Shown here: in pieces, positions 14,487 through 16,590 of the stretch
How the letters are laid out: every line of letters starts with the position of its first letter
How positions within the stretch are numbered: the first letter of the stretch is position 1
Assembly: GCA_020718125.1 (NCBI GenBank)
Contig: DYDC01000025.1
Location: 1-16,590 of the forward strand
DNA from: Methylacidiphilum sp.
Lineage (GTDB): Bacteria; Verrucomicrobiota; Verrucomicrobiia; CAIQCK01
DNA: 16,590 nt
Reading direction: 5' to 3'
Notes under the pieces: model-generated
Told to the model about the DNA's origin: nothing
The model's input: only the letters and a program-made list of their open reading frames with translations
Database searches by the model: none
Program-made: the position numbers and the translations under genes

Positions 14487-14980
14487 TTCCCCGCCTGATC
14501 CTGGCTCTTGTTGGATGCGTGATATTCAGCGGCTGCGCCTACCGGGTCGGCCCGACCAGCACGCTCGGCATCCGCAGCATCGCCGTCCTCAACTTCCACA
14601 ACAAGACCCACGAGCCGCGCCTGAACGTCCAGATCACCAATGCGATCATCAAGCGCCTCCAGACCGACGGCTCCATCAAAGTCGTCTCGGAAGAAGCGGC
14701 GGATGCCACACTGAGCGGCACCGTCACCCGCTGGCAACGCACCGCCTTGCGCTATTCGCGCGTCAACGTCCTGCTGCCGGGCGAATACCAACTGATCATC
14801 TACGCCCACGCCACCCTCACCGACAACCGGACCGGGAAGCGGCTCGTGGAAAACGACTTCATCGGGACGACGTTCTACTTCTTCAGCGACGACCTCGCGC
14901 AGGCGGAGCGCCAGGCCCTGCCCCTGGCCGCCGACGACCTGGCCCGCCGCATCACCGACCGCATCGTGGACGCATGGTGA
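14483..14980 (+). CDS. lptE: LptE-family LPS-assembly lipoprotein
   Basis: Outer-membrane lipoprotein that partners the LptD translocon in delivering LPS to the cell surface. 165 residues; signal peptide MIPRLILALVGCVIFSG with lipobox FSGC, so Cys18 is the lipidated residue. The mature part has the LptE pattern: GIRSIAVLNFHNKTHEPRLN, ITNAIIKRLQTDGSIKVV, ATLSGTVTRWQRTALRYS and the final QALPLAADDLARRITDR. Start ATG overlaps the bamD-like stop (ATGA), so translation is coupled. No separate SD is needed. It ends just before the rpsT terminator, tail to tail with rpsT. Confidence 0.88.
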   Translation: MIPRLILALVGCVIFSGCAYRVGPTSTLGIRSIAVLNFHNKTHEPRLNVQITNAIIKRLQTDGSIKVVSEEAADATLSGTVTRWQRTALRYSRVNVLLPGEYQLIIYAHATLTDNRTGKRLVENDFIGTTFYFFSDDLAQAERQALPLAADDLARRITDRIVDAW

Positions 14981-14995
14981 GCCGCGGCGTGCCCG

Positions 14996-15031
14996 GAAAA
15001 CAAAAGGCGATCCCGTTGCCGGGACCGCCTT
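14996..15031 (-). terminator. Rho-independent terminator of rpsT
   Basis: On the minus strand the stem pairs AAGGCG with CGCCTT and TCCCG with CGGGA, joined through one G-U pair, around a GNRA tetraloop (GCAA). TTTTGTTTT follows. This gives 12 bp including the wobble pair and sits about 28 bases past the rpsT stop. Read on the plus strand it also faces lptE but lacks a T-run there. Strong call. Confidence 0.85.
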
Positions 15032-15059
15032 CGTTGTGGATGAAAATCCTTCGATTCCC

Positions 15060-15338
15060 CTACTTCGCCGGCGTGGCATTCAACGCCGCGAGCCGCAGTG
15101 CCAGGCGCGACTTGTGGCGGTCGGCGCTGTTGCGGTGGATCACGCCGCCCTTGGCGGCCTTGTCGAGCGCCGAGGCGATCCGCGGCAACAACGCCGCCGC
15201 CTCGTCCTTCTTGCCCTCGCCCACCAGGCCCAAAAACCGCTTCTGCAACGTGTGCAAGGCAGACTTCGTTGACTTGTTCCGAAGCCGCTTGCGCTCGCTG
15301 CTGCGGTTCGCCTTGGCGGCTGACTTTGTGTTCGGCAT
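15060..15338 (-). CDS. rpsT: 30S ribosomal protein bS20
   Basis: Primary 16S rRNA-binding protein of the small subunit; 92 residues, normal length. It begins MPNTKSAAKANRSSERKRLR and continues NKSTKSALHTLQKRF, with the KGGVIHRNSADRHKSRLALR stretch near the end, all typical of bS20: a lysine/arginine-rich helical bundle. The ATG at 15338 has AGGAG about 10 bases upstream. The frame is open much further upstream but that part is a shadow of the divergent metalloprotease gene. Single-gene unit: promoter candidate at 15377-15404, terminator at 14996-15031. Confidence 0.98.
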   Translation of the reverse strand: MPNTKSAAKANRSSERKRLRNKSTKSALHTLQKRFLGLVGEGKKDEAAALLPRIASALDKAAKGGVIHRNSADRHKSRLALRLAALNATPAK

Positions 15339-15376
15339 ACCTGTAAATCTCCTGTGTTTCCGATTTGAAGCCGCGA

Positions 15377-15404
15377 AGCTTAGTGACCAGTCACGGCAAG
15401 TCAA
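15377..15404 (-). promoter_or_regulatory. Candidate rpsT promoter
   Basis: On the minus strand TTGACT (15399-15404) and TAAGCT (15377-15382) lie 16 bases apart. The start would be near 15370, giving a leader of about 30 bases that contains the AGGAG before rpsT. An inverted repeat fills the spacer next to the -10. Confidence 0.5.
15383..15394. promoter_or_regulatory. Palindrome in the rpsT promoter spacer (candidate operator)
   Basis: GTGAC-CA-GTCAC: a 5-bp inverted repeat with a 2-base centre. It directly abuts the proposed -10 (15377-15382) and lies between -35 and -10, where a bound protein would block or shift RNA polymerase. No known regulator can be named. A 10-base palindrome can occur by chance. 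Confidence 0.35.
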
Positions 15405-15431
15405 CAGCTTTTCCCGCCCTCCAGCAACCCC

Positions 15432-16136
15432 GTGAAAGCCCTCAAATTCCTCCTGACCACCGTCCTCTGGCTGCCCTGCGCGGCACTGACCCTGACGCTC
15501 TGCCACCACAGCACCCTGCTCGGTCTCGGCCACGGGCCGTGGCTGGAACGGCCGGCGTTCTGGCTGGCGCTGGGCTTTGTATGCTGGCTGGCCGTGTTCA
15601 GCCTGATCGGCCCCTCCGCGCGCGCCTACATCATGGGCCACGAACTGACCCACGTGTTCTTTGCGCGGCTCATGGGCGGTTATACCAGCGGCTTGAGGGC
15701 CGGCGCCGATGGCGGCCATGTCAAGGTCAGCAAGGAGAACTGGCTCATCACCCTCTCGCCGTATTTCGTCCCGTTTTACACGCTGCTGTTGATCGGCGCG
15801 TATTTCCTCGCCGGCCTGTGGTGGAACATGCGGCCATTCGCGCCGGGGCTATTCTATCTCGTGGGCTTCACCTACAGCTTCCATCTGCTCTACACACTGG
15901 TGGCGCTACGGCAGTCGCAAGGCGACGTGCAGCGCCACGGCTGGCTGTTCTCCATGACCGTCATCTACGGCATGAACCTGCTTCTGGCCGCGCTGCTGCT
16001 GGCCCTCTTCTCGCCCCACGTGACGATCGAGGGGCTGGGCCATCGGTTCTGCTCCGACCTTGTCCTCTGCTGGCAATGGCTGCTCCGCGGCCTTTATCAA
16101 ATGCAGACTCTATGGCGACAGTTGAACGGTCGCTAA
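15432..16136 (+). CDS. M50-like membrane zinc metalloprotease
   Basis: Integral membrane protein of 234 residues with about five to six hydrophobic segments (approximately 5-23, 43-60, 109-129, 137-157, 173-192 and 205-217). A metalloprotease motif HELTH (70-74, in MGHELTHVFFARLMGG) sits near the start of the second helical block, as in site-2 protease relatives. The segment NWLITLSPYFVPFYTLLL (104-121) resembles the family's second motif, but the usual LDG/NxPxxDG is not obvious. Similar M50B-like proteins exist in Verrucomicrobia and Gammaproteobacteria (from memory). Substrate unknown; it may act in regulated intramembrane proteolysis. The GTG start is supported by a hydrophobic N-terminus immediately after it; no clear SD. 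It is divergent from rpsT, sharing 93 bases. Confidence 0.8.
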   Translation: MKALKFLLTTVLWLPCAALTLTLCHHSTLLGLGHGPWLERPAFWLALGFVCWLAVFSLIGPSARAYIMGHELTHVFFARLMGGYTSGLRAGADGGHVKVSKENWLITLSPYFVPFYTLLLIGAYFLAGLWWNMRPFAPGLFYLVGFTYSFHLLYTLVALRQSQGDVQRHGWLFSMTVIYGMNLLLAALLLALFSPHVTIEGLGHRFCSDLVLCWQWLLRGLYQMQTLWRQLNGR

Positions 16137-16161
16137 ACGCGACTTTTCAGCCTTTTGTGTG

Positions 16162-16191
16162 TTGTCGCCATCCCCGCATTCGTTTTACCAT
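16162..16191 (+). promoter_or_regulatory. Candidate promoter of the CsgG-like gene
   Basis: TTGTCG (16162-16167) and TACCAT (16186-16191) are 18 bases apart. Transcription would start near 16198, about ten bases before the ATG at 16209, which has no clear SD. Confidence 0.35.
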
Positions 16192-16208
16192 CCCGGCCAG
16201 CGCAAACC

Positions 16209-16590
16209 ATGACTCGGAGACTTGGAATTTCCTTCGGACGGTTGATCACGATCCTTGCAACATTGCTTGTCGCGTCCGCGCCCCTGCGCGCCCAGACTCC
16301 CGCCGAACCCAAGTTGCGGCTGGCGGTGATTGACCTCACCACCGGCGAGGGAGTCAGCCCCGACGAGGGGCAGATGCTCACCATGTTCATCCGCGACGCC
16401 ATCGCGGTGTGGCCCGGTCGTAGTTGAACATTGGCGGTGGTTTCCTCGCTGGCGCGCTCGCGCTCAACAGCGCCGAAGCCGCCGAAAAGGAGTTGCGCGC
16501 CCTGGCCGACCACGTGGTTCGCGCCGCGCCTGACCGGCTCCGGCACGTTCCGCGACGTCTACAGCGTCATGAACAACTGGAGCGCCAACC
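16209..16590 (+). pseudogene. Broken secreted CsgG-like gene (frame-disrupted, runs off window)
   Basis: ATG 16209 opens a signal peptide (GRLITILATLLVASAPLRAQ) and then KLRLAVIDLTTGEGVSPDEG and QMLTMFIRDAIAV, which looks like the first strand and helix of a CsgG/TolB-N-type lipoprotein domain (recalled similarity). The frame ends at TGA 16425-16427 after 72 codons. Beyond the stop, a second frame (from 16427) gives FLAGALALNSAEAAEKELRA, then the original frame resumes from about 16524 with PRLTGSGTFRDVYSVMNNWS. The intervening text looks like parts of one protein read in shifted frames. Either the gene is decaying or the sequence has two indels near 16424 and 16524. An alternative is a genuine short protein ending at 16427 followed by another gene. 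The true 3' end is outside the window. Confidence 0.5.

Overview
The window is GC-rich and almost fully coding. It reads as ordinary chromosome of a Gram-negative, LPS-making bacterium: there is a BamD-like protein, an LptE-type lipoprotein and a sugar-nucleotide aminotransferase/glycosyltransferase pair. The gene mix, the bamD-lptE-rpsT cluster, the M50-like protein and the GC-rich -10 elements suggest a Verrucomicrobiota member (Pedosphaera/Limisphaera type). This placement is inference from gene content, not a database match. There is no phage, CRISPR, IS element, tRNA or rRNA.

Layout. 1-2674 (minus): a secreted TPR-like protein, then glutamine-dependent NAD+ synthetase, then the first codons of a further gene that leaves the window. 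2834-3373 (plus): a nitroreductase, divergent from that group. 3374-3743: a gene-poor gap with two hairpins. 3744-6690 (minus): lepA-lepB, elongation factor 4 followed by an unusually long signal peptidase I. 6816-7028 (plus): the 3' remnant of a lost gene. 7056-9161 (minus): ribulose-phosphate 3-epimerase and a phosphohexomutase. 9243-9434 (minus): a 63-residue zinc-ribbon protein. 9598-11435 (minus): a DegT-family aminotransferase followed by a GT2 glycosyltransferase. 11529-13170 (plus): a secreted M23 peptidase and a coupled unknown protein. 13500-14980 (plus): BamD-like protein and LptE. 15060-15338 (minus): ribosomal protein bS20, with a strong terminator facing lptE. 15432-16136 (plus): a membrane M50-like metalloprotease. 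16209-16590 (plus): a frame-broken gene with a signal peptide and a CsgG-like start.

The window is mainly housekeeping (NAD, pentose phosphate, hexose phosphate, translation) and envelope biogenesis (signal peptidase, M23, BamD, LptE, sugar aminotransferase and glycosyltransferase).

The most interesting signal is regulatory. Most transcription units that lack a Shine-Dalgarno sequence have a -35/-10 pair so close upstream that transcription should start at, or within about 15 bases of, the start codon. The -10 elements are GC-rich variants such as TACGCT, TACTCT, TATCGT and TAAGCT. Genes with a recognisable Shine-Dalgarno (rpsT, the nitroreductase, lepB, the aminotransferase) have longer leaders or lie inside or at the head of operons. 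This suggests widespread leaderless or near-leaderless transcripts beside a conventional SD class. The rpsT promoter also carries a palindrome in its spacer.
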